Made by a program: the position numbers and the translations under genes. The notes beneath the pieces were generated by a model. The model was given only the letters and a program-made list of their open reading frames with translations, made no database searches and was not told the origin of the DNA. A stretch of DNA of 64,000 bases. It comes from Paraphysoderma sedebokerense. Lineage: Eukaryota; Blastocladiomycota; Physodermatomycetes; Physodermatales; Physodermataceae. Shown here piece by piece: positions 1 through 10,057 of this stretch. How positions within the stretch are numbered: position 1 is the first letter of the stretch; each line of letters starts with the position of its first letter. The stretch spans positions 124,001-188,000 of the forward strand of contig JAHLJZ010000005.1 of assembly GCA_025602915.1 (NCBI GenBank). The letters are read 5' to 3'.

Positions 1-570
1 ACGAGACCCTCTTTCACGCTACAGGCTAATCAAACAAAAGACTAGAATCAAATATCCAAGCTAAAAAGAAACCAGATTATTTGTCCTGTGGCTCTCGTTG
101 CCGCTTATTTTTAGATAAGTCAAACTAACATCAAACCTATTGCCCTGACAAATATTTACTTCCCTTTGTGCTGCATTCAAGCCTACAACAGTCACCTTGG
201 ATGTGGCAGTTAGAAGCGTTCTGAAACTTTGCCTATTGAAGTGTCAGCCTTTCGCTATTGTTTGTCCGGCGGCATCTTGACCGGTTATTAGAATAAGCGG
301 GAATCTCATGGGCTGTTTTAAGCTGTGACGCGAAGTCCTGATTATAACGTACAAACGGATGAGGCTTGGATACGACTTGAATCCACAGTAAAGGTCGGAC
401 AGAAAACAAGATGCAATGAAATTTGTAGCCACATATAAAAATAGGCCATTGATGAAAATGTTTTTTCCGTCCGCTTTTCTCATTACTATAAATAGTCGAG
501 TCCATATATTGCGTCAAATTTGTGATTTCTAGCGTTTCATTGACTGCACGTTTGAATAACATCATCGATT
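1..570. other. 5' intergenic stretch, no gene seen
   Basis: No reading frame here resembles a known protein. The longest frame, on the minus strand between about 233 and 628, has no recognisable domain and overlaps the promoter of the next gene, so I treat it as chance. The right-hand end probably carries the promoter of the gene starting at 644. Confidence 0.5.
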
Positions 571-578
571 CCGCAACA

Positions 579-586
579 TATAAAAG
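579..586 (+). promoter_or_regulatory. TATA-box-like element
   Basis: The sequence TATAAAAG lies about 58 bases upstream of the ATG at 644. This is a plausible core promoter element for that gene. The call rests on motif and position only. Confidence 0.45.
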
Positions 587-643
587 GCCCCGTAGTATAC
601 CACTATTATCTGTATCTTCTTTCCTCATTTACAATATACAACC

Positions 644-1102
644 ATGAATACTGCTCCAAGTACTTCGACTTCTCCACGGAAAGTTCAGTTCGCCGAGTCA
701 GTTCAAACTTTCCACACTCATTCACCTTTAGATTATGATCGGTACCCCATCATAACGGATACTTTAACACCCGATGATATGTTGGAGTACCAACTTATGC
801 AAATTCAAATGAAACAAAGTATTGAGTATGACGTTTCGGTACAGAACAATACTCCAAGTCACGGATTCACCGGAAAGGCTGAAGTGAACGGACAGTGCTC
901 AGTGCCGAGGGAAACAGACAATAATTCTCATACAACAAATGCCGCATATTACAGTTCCTCTTCGAACATTGAATCGAGTTCAAACCAAATTCGAACTTTT
1001 AAAGAGTACATTAAGACGTCCCAACCTGCGCCGGGCTCAAACTACTCCTGCACTGCTAGGCCACCCAATTTTGAAAATAGAGTGTATTCTGTCTATATTT
1101 AA
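644..1102 (+). CDS. Small protein with a PP1-docking-like motif
   Basis: This intronless frame encodes 152 residues. Near the N-terminus (residues about 12-33) is RKVQF, fitting the K/R-V-x-F docking motif for protein phosphatase 1, followed by THSPLDYDR. This combination, an RVxF-like motif and then a Y/HSPxxYDR box, recurs in small uncharacterised fungal proteins as far as I recall. The rest is polar, Ser/Asn-rich and probably disordered. A TATA-like element precedes it. A role as a phosphatase regulator is inference; no catalytic domain is seen. Confidence 0.6.
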   Translation: MNTAPSTSTSPRKVQFAESVQTFHTHSPLDYDRYPIITDTLTPDDMLEYQLMQIQMKQSIEYDVSVQNNTPSHGFTGKAEVNGQCSVPRETDNNSHTTNAAYYSSSSNIESSSNQIRTFKEYIKTSQPAPGSNYSCTARPPNFENRVYSVYI

Positions 1103-1430
1103 AGTGAATTTGTATATAATATCCCCCACCTAATGTAATAATTTTATTTTGAGATGAATAGAGTAGGGTAAAACCTGCATTATGTTACAGATTTCTGTTG
1201 TTAATAAAGGCGAAAATGAAAATACGTAATGGCATAAAAAAAGAGACTACGTTGAAGACTTCACGGATAAATCACGACAGGGGTCAGGGAACAGTTAACA
1301 CCCCCAGGCAATGCTAGATAATGCTACATGCGAGCACAATACTAAGAATGTTTCTTGAAACCATGACTTTGACCGCTACATTTTATTTAAATGCCCTTTC
1401 ATCCTACATTGGAGATATCGAATTTAACCA

Positions 1431-2952
1431 ATGCAGAAGCTGAAAGCGAAAACTAGCCGTCTTTGCCGTCAACACAAGAAAAGGATCATCTTTTTTCTTG
1501 TTCTGATCATTTTAATCATTGCCGCCGCCTCCGTAGCGACATATTTTTTCCTTAAAAAGTCTAGGGCATCTTTATCTCCACAATCAGGCGAAGATGGTGA
1601 GACTCAACCTTTACCAACCTCTGGTGGTTTACTGAACAAAAAAGTCACCCCGTCATCGTCGAATAACATTTATTTCGGTGCTCATATATGGGGCAATAAA
1701 ACGCTTTATCTACCTGAATCACCTCAAAAGTTCAATGATATGATAGGTCGCAAATCAGCTGGTTTTGGAATATTCGTTAGTGTAGATCCGGCGAAAGGGG
1801 TTAAAGAATTGGAAGAATTGATGAACGCTGCGAAGGCGACCGCGAGGGTTAAAGGGTTTCTAATGGTGACATTGGAGCCATTTGATGGATTTAGCGCTGT
1901 GACAAAGCAAGTCGAAGAAACTATTGCGAACATCATGAAAGACATCAATGATTTAGGAGTACCCGTTGTATTGAGGTATATTCTCGTTCATCTGATCTGT
2001 TGGAAACTATGGAGCGCTCACAGACATTATCTGATTTATGCTTTTCTTATTCTTTAGATATATGCATGAAATGAATGGTATGCAAGATGTTGAATTGAAG
2101 AAACAATATTGTCTGTTGTATGGATCAATAACGTAGTTTTGCTTCCTCTTCGTTTCTTCCCATTCTTCATCTGTTAGGTGGCTGGTATCCATGGGGCCTT
2201 CAACCTCGACTGTTTATACAGCATTGGATCTCAATGACACAATCGATTAGAGCTAAAGCCCCGTTAACTTCCATGATGTGGGCTCCGAACAGCGGCAATT
2301 CGTATCCTTGGGTTTCACCTAATGACCCAGCTGAAGGGACAGCAGACTTTCAGGCGATAGATACGAATAGAGACGGACAACTCACAAGAGTAGATGATCC
2401 TTATACTCCTTACTGGCCTGGAGCTGAGGTATTTTGTCGCTTTTACGAGTAAAGCAATGTTACAGTTATTAATTTCAGTTTTTTTTCAAGTACGTCGATT
2501 GGGTTGGCGTTTCATTATTTTGGTACGGACCCTTTCCGTATGGCAACAATACGCTGCCTCCATCAACCCGCCTGGTTTCAGTGCTATCGGGACAGGCGGC
2601 CGATACTGCATCGTCATTTTCCGCGCTAATCGCTCAAAGATTTCAAAAACCGCTAGCAATCGTTGAAACTGCAGGGGTATATTACCCTGAAAGTCCCAGA
2701 ACAGCCACAGCTCAAGTAACATCATCGATGATAAAGACGAATTGGATCAACCAATTAACGAATGATGAAGCTAAAAGATGGGGTGTTAGAATGGTCATGT
2801 ACTTCGATATCGTGAAAAGAGAGGATCCAGCTAGACAGAATACGAACGGTCAGTTAAGAGATTTCTCGATAACATACGAAGCAGATGTTTTGAATAATGT
2901 GAAGTCAGCCTTGGCCCAGAATGATAAAAATATTGCGTGGATTGAAGATTAA
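1431..2952 (+). CDS. Membrane-anchored GH26-type glycoside hydrolase
   Basis: Four exons (1431-1975, 2058-2077, 2178-2428, 2491-2952) join in phase to give 425 residues. The N-terminus is short and basic, followed by one hydrophobic helix (about residues 18-42) and a Ser/Pro/Gly linker, so a type II membrane protein with an outward-facing catalytic domain is expected. The catalytic domain shows the GH26 signature RYMHEMNGGWYPWG, whose Glu is the predicted acid/base, and AIVETAG, whose Glu is the predicted nucleophile. GH26 enzymes cut beta-mannan or related beta-glucans. A DTNRDGQ stretch may bind calcium. Substrate is not predictable. The 20-nt exon 2 carries part of the acid/base motif. Confidence 0.8.
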
Positions 2953-3099
2953 AGAGTAGGTGTAGGAACTCGCCTTTATTCATCTATGAAGATATTTCAG
3001 TTGTACAAACAATTATCTGATTACGATTAGTTTGTTGTTTGATGTTATTAAAATATGTGATTTGATATTGTATGAAATAGATATTTATAGAATATGAGA

Positions 3100-3355
3100 A
3101 TGTCATCCTCGGATCATATTCATAGCGTAAGAAAATCCATGTTGAAATTACCGAAAGAATTCAATACTGTGGAACTTGAATCCTGCAACTTGTGCAGAGT
3201 GCGAACAGTTCGAATGTCATGACATAAAAAAGGTATTATCCTTAATCAATGCAAGGAACACTGTGTCGAATATTGAGTGGAATCTGCTGAAGGTTGCTGT
3301 TACTGGGTTACGAGCACGTGACCCTGCCAAAACAGGTGAAGTTGGCAAGTATTAA
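3100..3355 (+). CDS. Candidate tiny spliced gene, unknown
   Basis: One frame is open without an ATG from about 3150 to the stop at 3355 and reads like coding sequence (CEQFECHDIKKVLSLINARN, then a conserved-looking VTGLRARDPAKTGEVGKY tail). A possible first exon starts at ATG 3100 and ends at 3126 before a GTAAGA donor, joining in phase at 3200 after CAGAG, giving about 60 residues. The Cys pair is the only motif. I do not recognise the family. The model is tentative, and the frame may be chance. Confidence 0.3.
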
Positions 3356-3554
3356 CAATTTGCCGATGCGTTCTCCATTCGCTGAGATCTGTACATCGAA
3401 CTCAAATAATCTCAGAGACGAAGCTAATTACTTTCATTGCTTTCACGAAGTCAGTTGAATCGATTCCAACAGTTTCCGTTACGTTTGTCGGCACCTACTT
3501 TGAACCCTGGAACAGCGGCTTGTTGCTATTCAATACAGACCAGACTAAAGAATC

Positions 3555-3845
3555 ATGCGTCCCTACTTCAAGGTTACTTTGCTTCGGTCAACCATCGGTC
3601 TCCCACGAGCTACCCGAAAAACAGTCACAGCCTTAGGACTGAAGAAACCACATTCAGTCGTATACCAGCCTGTTAATCCGTCGACAGCTGGATCTATACT
3701 TAAGCTGAAGGAGATTCTGAAAGTTGAAAATATGGTTTTTAAAAATAAAGATGATTTGGAGAATTATCAGAAATGGGAGAAAAGGTGTAGGAAGAAGGAT
3801 CCCGGGTTTGAGGTTGTCGGCCGGGAATGTGGAGTTAGGTTGTGA
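3555..3845 (+). CDS. MRPL33: Mitochondrial large-subunit ribosomal protein uL30m
   Basis: This single-exon gene encodes 96 residues of the L30 ribosomal family. The N-terminal half is typical: FKVTLLRSTIGLPRATRKT, then LGLKKPHSVVYQPV and a closing KLKEILKVENM. The C-terminal extension after residue 60 (KNKDDLENYQKWEKRCRKK) is a mitochondrial-type addition. No long targeting peptide precedes the L30 core, as is common for this protein. It acts in the mitochondrial 54S subunit. The start chosen is the only ATG that leaves the fold intact. Confidence 0.88.
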   Translation: MRPYFKVTLLRSTIGLPRATRKTVTALGLKKPHSVVYQPVNPSTAGSILKLKEILKVENMVFKNKDDLENYQKWEKRCRKKDPGFEVVGRECGVRL

Positions 3846-4405
3846 ATCTGCTGGTTTTAATTTATGTGTCTTCGGAATATGAGCACGGTGGGAGGTGTCA
3901 TACTGGACCGGAACTAATGGACGATGTGGATTTGTAGTGGGCAATGGATTGGCTATCTAGGCATTAGGTGATAGCAATTATGATCTGGTAGGCAAGACGG
4001 ATGGTTGAAGCCGTATCCAGGAATTCTAATGGTAGTGTGACATGGTAAATGTCTGTAGGAATCTTCTCTAGCAAAAGGCTCAGATTGTATATAAAAAATA
4101 CCGCGTTTTCTCTGAACGGCCGATTCAAGGAACTGTAGGGAAACGGACCCTGCTGATACTGCAAACCGAAAGTTTGCTTGCACTTTGCCTTCTGTGGAAT
4201 CTCTCATCGCACTTTAGGGGTAAATGGGACCACTTCAGTGGAGTTGATTTGAGAATAAAAGATGATTGTTCCCTTTGTGTCTAATTCCGGTAGCGTGGCG
4301 TTCCGGCTTTTTTTCTTCCTTTCCGAAGTCCTCACATCCCAACCATCTTTTTGCACTATTTACAATCAGAAGCAGAAGAGTAATTTATTTTGTCCAAGAA
4401 AAGAA
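3846..4405. other. Intergenic, arginase 5' region
   Basis: No independent gene is evident. The frame of arginase exon 1 stays open upstream to an ATG at 4262, which would add 48 hydrophobic and polar residues. I regard this as 5' UTR or an alternative start. Minus-strand frames here have no recognisable content. Confidence 0.45.
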
Positions 4406-5821
4406 ATGACAAACTACAAGTACAAGCATCTAAAAGACTCAACCCCGACAGTCGGGATCGTGGGAGTTGCTTTCTCGGGCGGCCAGGTACGGATACTGAT
4501 TCATATGTTATGACAAATTACTTGTCACTTTGGACCACCTTCCAGTCACTAAATTAACGTCTTTAAACTTAATTGTATGATGATTCCCTCATCGCTTCAC
4601 TCTATTGTCCGTCGTCATTTACCTTCAGGCCCGCGGCGGTGTTGAATACGGAGCTCAAACTCTGGAGGAATTCGGACTGCACACTCAACTCACCGCACTT
4701 GGCTGGAAAGTGGAAGTAGACGCTAGATGTTCAGATCTCACTCATCTAAAGCCACCAAAGGATCCGAATGTAGGAAAAGTCAAAAACCCAATTTACGTAT
4801 CAAAAGTAAATCAGCTGTTGTCAACTGTTGTTGGCGAACATGTCCGAAAAGGACACTTGGCCTTGACTATCGGAGGTGACCACAGTTTGGCTATGGGAAC
4901 TATTTCGGGAAGTTGTAGTGCTTACAAAGATGTTTGCGTCGTCTGGATTGATGCTCATGCGGTAAGTTTAACTGATTCTTTACTTAAGTTCATGTTCAAT
5001 GAGCTGATTTATTCTCTGCATTTTCAATGTATGTCGATCATTCGTCAATAGGATATCAATACTCCCCTGACCAGTACGTTTTTTACTATACAATGCACCT
5101 AATGTTTATTTTGGGCTTTTAGGCTAACTGATTTCTTCATTTTTGAATCATGAAGCCGATTCCGGGAATTTGCATGGCTGTCCCGTATCATTCCTTCTAG
5201 GACTGGAGGGTACAAAAATGGACGCTTTCTCTTGGTTGTCGCCGTGCCTTACGCCCGATAGAATTGTTTACGTTGGTTTACGAGACGTCGACCCAGCAGA
5301 AAAAAAGATTCTAAAAGATTTGGGAATTAAAGCATTTTCTATGCATGAAGTGGACAAATATGGTATTGGACGTGTTATGGAAATGGCCCTGGACCATGTC
5401 AATCCTAAGAGAGATAGACCCATTCATTTAAGTTATGACGTCGATGCTTTAGACCCTAGTGTCGCCCCCGGTAAGTTTACGGTCACAGTTTGCTGTTCTC
5501 ATATTCCTGTTAATGACAGTATTTGATTAATCAATTCATTCATCAATGATTACAGCTACTGGCACACCTGTGCGTGGTGGATTGACTGTAAGTTATTGTC
5601 TTGCTTGTGTCCTTACCAAAATATAATAATTAATATCTTTTTGTTAGTTCCGAGAAGGACATTACATCTGCGAAGCTCTCGCTGAAACCGGATGTCTTGT
5701 TGCGGTTGATATCATGGAAGTGAACCCAGCATTGGCGAATGGTGATCATCTTCAGCTTACTCAAACTGTCAGTGTTGGGTGCAGTTTAATCCGAAGTGCA
5801 CTTGGAGAAACCTTATTGTAA
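4406..5821 (+). CDS. CAR1: Arginase
   Basis: Six exons (4406-4486, 4629-4961, 5052-5073, 5156-5470, 5556-5587, 5648-5821) join in phase to give 318 residues, the normal arginase length. It hydrolyses L-arginine to ornithine and urea. The manganese-binding motifs are intact: GGDHS, DAHADINT (split by an intron after DAHA) and SYDVDALDP. The SGNLHG substrate loop and the [14 protein letters not shown] region are also present. Exon 3 is only 22 nt. The cytosolic start at 4406 matches family proteins. An in-frame upstream ATG at 4262 could give a longer form, but its extension is not clearly a targeting peptide. Confidence 0.93.
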
Positions 5822-6068
5822 AAGAACGAGGGCTATGAACTATTATTAATGACTATATTGATAAATAAATAAATTTCTTGCTAATTGTCACAAGTAATAT
5901 CTATGAACATAACCGAAAAATGAGACTGTAATGTCAGTATAAAATAATATCTGTGATGAGGAAGCGCGCGGGAAGGAATCATAAGTTTGCTTGTTTTGCC
6001 AACAGATATCACTGATTTCATCATTCAAATACAAAGCATCATCTCCTGACACAACAACATCATTAACC

Positions 6069-9000
6069 ATGGTGCCTGAGGATTCGAATGCCGCCATAAA
6101 GGAAAAGGCCTTGCATACTATCGTATGTATCTGTCCTATAATTTTTCTGTCGCTTTTCACCTCTCCTGCTTTGTTTATTTCAGGTCGCTCGCTCACCAGA
6201 ATTTTAACACTCGCCTCGTTCTTTAAATGATTCGATTATTAGACCGAAGAAGACATTCCGTACGAAGACGATTTGATACGAAATCCATATTCTGTGAAAT
6301 CATGGCTTCGGTATATTAATCATAAGGTCGCTGTAGCCAACATACCCGACTCTCATTTGATCATTCTCTATGAGCGTGCGGTGAAAGAGCTACCTGGAAG
6401 TTACAAATTATGGAAAATGTATTTGGATTGGCGGGTAAATAGGGTCGACAGAAAGCTGGGGGCGATATTTGCTAATGAAGGGGAAAGAGAAAGAGTTGCG
6501 AATGCCTTTGAAAGAAGTTTGGTCTTGTTGCACAAGGTTGGTTTATTTTTAATTCATGTCTATTTAAGACCATTCAGAAGTCCTCGACATAAAAAACAAT
6601 TCTCTTCTCTAAACTGCTTTTTCCTGATACAACATACAATAGATGCCACGAATATGGTTGATGTATTTGGAGTTTTTGACAAAATACTTACCGTATCGAG
6701 TTACGAAAACTAGACGAACTTTCGATCGAGCTTTGAGGTCGCTTCCCATTACTCAACATGATAGAATCTGGGAAATATATCTTACATTTGCTAATTTCAT
6801 TGGTGGAGAAACGGGTGTAAGAATCTGGCGAAGATATTTGAAGGTATGTTTGTTCAATCCGCAACCTCGGGCTTTAAACCTTTTCGATTACCCAGACTGA
6901 CGTTATGCCTAATGTATTGTTCTGTACCTTGAACAATAAGTTGGAGCCAACGCAAGCGTCTGCGTACATCAAAATCCTCCTTGGAAAACAAAATTATAAC
7001 GAAGCTGCCCGCCAGCTATATCAGCTCCTGAAATCGCCATCCGCCACTTACTCCAATTTCACTCAACTCTGCGACTTACTCTCCTCTCATGCATCTTCCG
7101 TTGATTCGATTCCTGTGACAAAAGTGCTCAGGATAGGAATATCAAGATACTCCGAAGCTGTAGGAAAATTATGGGTGGCGCTGGCGAGGTGGTATATTTT
7201 GAAAGGAATGTTCGAACGAGCAAGAGACGTTTTTGAAGAAGGAATTAAGCATGTTAAAAGTGTTAGAGACTTCACCGTTATATTTGATGCTTACGCAGAG
7301 TTCGAAGAAGAAATGGTTAGTGCTAAGATGCAAATGGCCGCTAGGCGAGAATTGAAAATGCAAAACGGAAAAAACGGAAAGAGGCATGGTGAAGAAGACG
7401 AAGAGGAGAGCAGTGACGAGGATGAAGATATTGATGAAACGGAATTAGACTTGCATCTAATGCGCTTGGAAAAGCTGATGGATAGACGGCCATTTTTGGT
7501 GAATGATGTCTTGCTGCGACAAAATCCGAATAACGTGAAAGAATGGCTTAAGAGAGTCGACTTATGTAAAGGAGATCTTGAGAAGGTGTGTCATCGGTTT
7601 TTAGTCACCCTACTATTATTTAACACCATTGATTAACACTAATTTTCATCATTGCGAAGACCGTTTCAACATTCACCAAAGCGCTCACTACAGTTAATGC
7701 TCGGAAGACTCCCGGTCTTAACACCATCTGGATTGCTTTTGCGAAGTTCTACGAAAGCAATGGCGATATGGAAAATGCGAGAAAAGTATTCGAAAAGGCA
7801 GTCAATGTTCCATTTAACAGTGTTCCGGCTTTAGTCGAAGTCTGGAAGGCGTGGGCAGAGATGGAACTGAGACATGAGTATGTTTCTTGTTCTTCCATCA
7901 ACGCACAATTGATATTAACTGCTGTCTTTCAGCGAATTCGACTTGGCGTTGGAAACTATTTCAAGAGCTTGTGTGATTCCGAATAATAAGCGGGTGAATT
8001 ACCATGACGAGGTAGCTACATCCCCAGCGTGTCTCTTTTTGTACGGAACTAACCACGGGCCTTATATGATTGGTTTCGTAGTCCCTACCCCCGCAGGCAC
8101 GCCTTTTCAAGTCCCTTCCCCTCTGGTCATTCTACGTCGACCTCTCCGAATCAGTCTCTACTCTTGAACAGACTAAATCAATTTACACTTCCATCCTCGA
8201 TCTCAAAATTGCTAATCCTCAAATCGTCATTAATTTTGCTGCCTTTTTGGAAGAAAATCAATATTTCGAGGACAGCTTTAAAGTTTACGAAAGAGGTATT
8301 GCAGAATTCGGCTATCCGATCGCTTGGGAAATTTGGAATGTATACTTAGGAAAGTTCGTTAAACGATATGTATGTATTCGTTCAAGAGTTTATGGATATA
8401 CTTCACACTTCTTTACCCCGACTAATGCATATCCTTTGTCGAATTAATGTCTGATTAGGCTGGTTCTAAACTTGATCGAACTCGAGATTTATTTGAGCAA
8501 GCATTGGAAGGATGTCCGCCCAAATTCTGCAAATCTCTTTATCTAATGTATGCAAAGTTGGAAGAAGATTTTGGTTTAGTCAAGAATGCCATGAAAATTT
8601 ATGATAGGGCTGTTAAAGCGGTCAGCGACGAAGATCGATTTGAGGTAATTCTATAGGTTCTGGGCTCATATTTTGACAGTTTTTTTTACTTACTTTGTTG
8701 TCTTTCGTTAGGTTTTCACTCATTATGTCCATCGTGCTACACAATTTTTCGGTGTTACGTCAACTCGCCCCATCTATGAATCCGCCATCGAAGTCTTACC
8801 GGATTCACAAGCTGCGGAAATGTGTTTGCGGTACTCTAATGTTGAAACCAAGTTGGGTGAAATTGATAGAGCAAGAGGGGTGTTGGCCCACGGCAGTCAA
8901 TTTTGTGATCCCAGAGTATGTTTCTTCTATTCTACCTTTGCTTTTGAGATTTACTACGTTCGTAATAAACTTTCGACTTGACGGTTTATATTCACCATGT

Positions 9001-9770
9001 ATTGTTTAGACAAATCCTGGATACTGGCAGACGTGGCATGAATTTGAAGTCAAACATGGTAACGAAGATACATTTAAAGAAATGTTGCGCATTAAACGTA
9101 GTGTTCAAGCGAAATATAATACCGAGGTACTTTCGAGAAGCTTACGTTCTTCTTCCATTGAGTTTGAACTAAACTGTCTCGAATGACTCAACAGGTCAAC
9201 TACATATCTGCCCAAATTGTCGCGGCTCAGAAACAACAACAGCCAGGCGCTGAACCGAATGCGGAGGGTGAACTCGAACTTGGTGATGTTGACGGTGAGA
9301 GTGACGAAGATCAAGATGAGGGGTTAAATCCTATGCAAAGATTAGAATCACAAGCTCAAGAAGGTACAAAATTGAAAGTGAGGGAAGGCATATCGTTTGT
9401 TAGGTATTGTTAATTTAAAATTTGAACGCTCGAATCTACTTAAATGTAAAACTAACTAAACGCTTTCTCGATCCTTAGCTCCAACTCAATAGGCCAGCGT
9501 CAACAGCAAGTAGAGACAAATCCTGACGAAATTTCACTTGATGTTGACTCAGATTCTGACGCCAATGACGCAGTCGAACTATCATCGAGTTCCAAGAATG
9601 GTAAACCCGTTGATCTGAGTTTATCAAAACAATCGATTCCGGCTGCTGTGTTCGGTAAATTTGGTGAAAAAGTTGGAACTGGAAAACGTGAAGGCAGGGG
9701 TGAGGATAACGAGGATGCCTCCGATTCAGGGTTAGGCGCTAATGAACGATCCAAGAGACGAAAATTATAG
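6069..9770 (+). CDS. SYF1: Pre-mRNA-splicing factor SYF1 (XAB2), HAT repeats
   Basis: Twelve exons join in phase: 6069-6122, 6243-6536, 6643-6843, 6941-7585, 7660-7877, 7933-8011, 8097-8369, 8459-8644, 8712-8915, 9010-9126, 9195-9403 and 9479-9770, for 923 residues. This is a tetratricopeptide-like HAT-repeat scaffold of the Prp19-associated complex that helps activate the spliceosome. Colinear family blocks include [20 protein letters not shown] near the N-terminus, [20 protein letters not shown], and [20 protein letters not shown]. An acidic insert ([16 protein letters not shown]) and a low-complexity acidic C-tail are typical. The short first exon is the least certain part, because an ATG at 5991 in the same frame also exists. 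Confidence 0.92.
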
Positions 9771-10057
9771 TCGGTTTTACATTCTTGGGTGATATGTGAT
9801 TCATAATATTGGTGTTTTCTTGTTAGCAATCAGCGAAAATGAATCTATTCATTTTGAATTACGAAGATGTCATAGTTCGTAGGGCAATCTTCTTAGATAT
9901 GCAGGACAATCAGCACAAGTCACAAGCAAGAGCAACAAATAAAATGCTGAAATTCATTCCCAATTAATCTTCATACATGAAACAAAATCTCAACAAAATC
10001 TTTCAAAGAACATATTATCCTAGTCATTGGTGTGTTTATGCAATCTAGACCCACAAT

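Noticed and set aside
233-628. 131-codon minus-strand frame at the left end
   Set aside because: No recognisable domain, and it overlaps the likely promoter of the gene at 644.
4262-4405. N-terminal extension of arginase from ATG 4262
   Set aside because: It is in frame but has no family counterpart and no clear targeting character; ATG 4406 gives a normal arginase.
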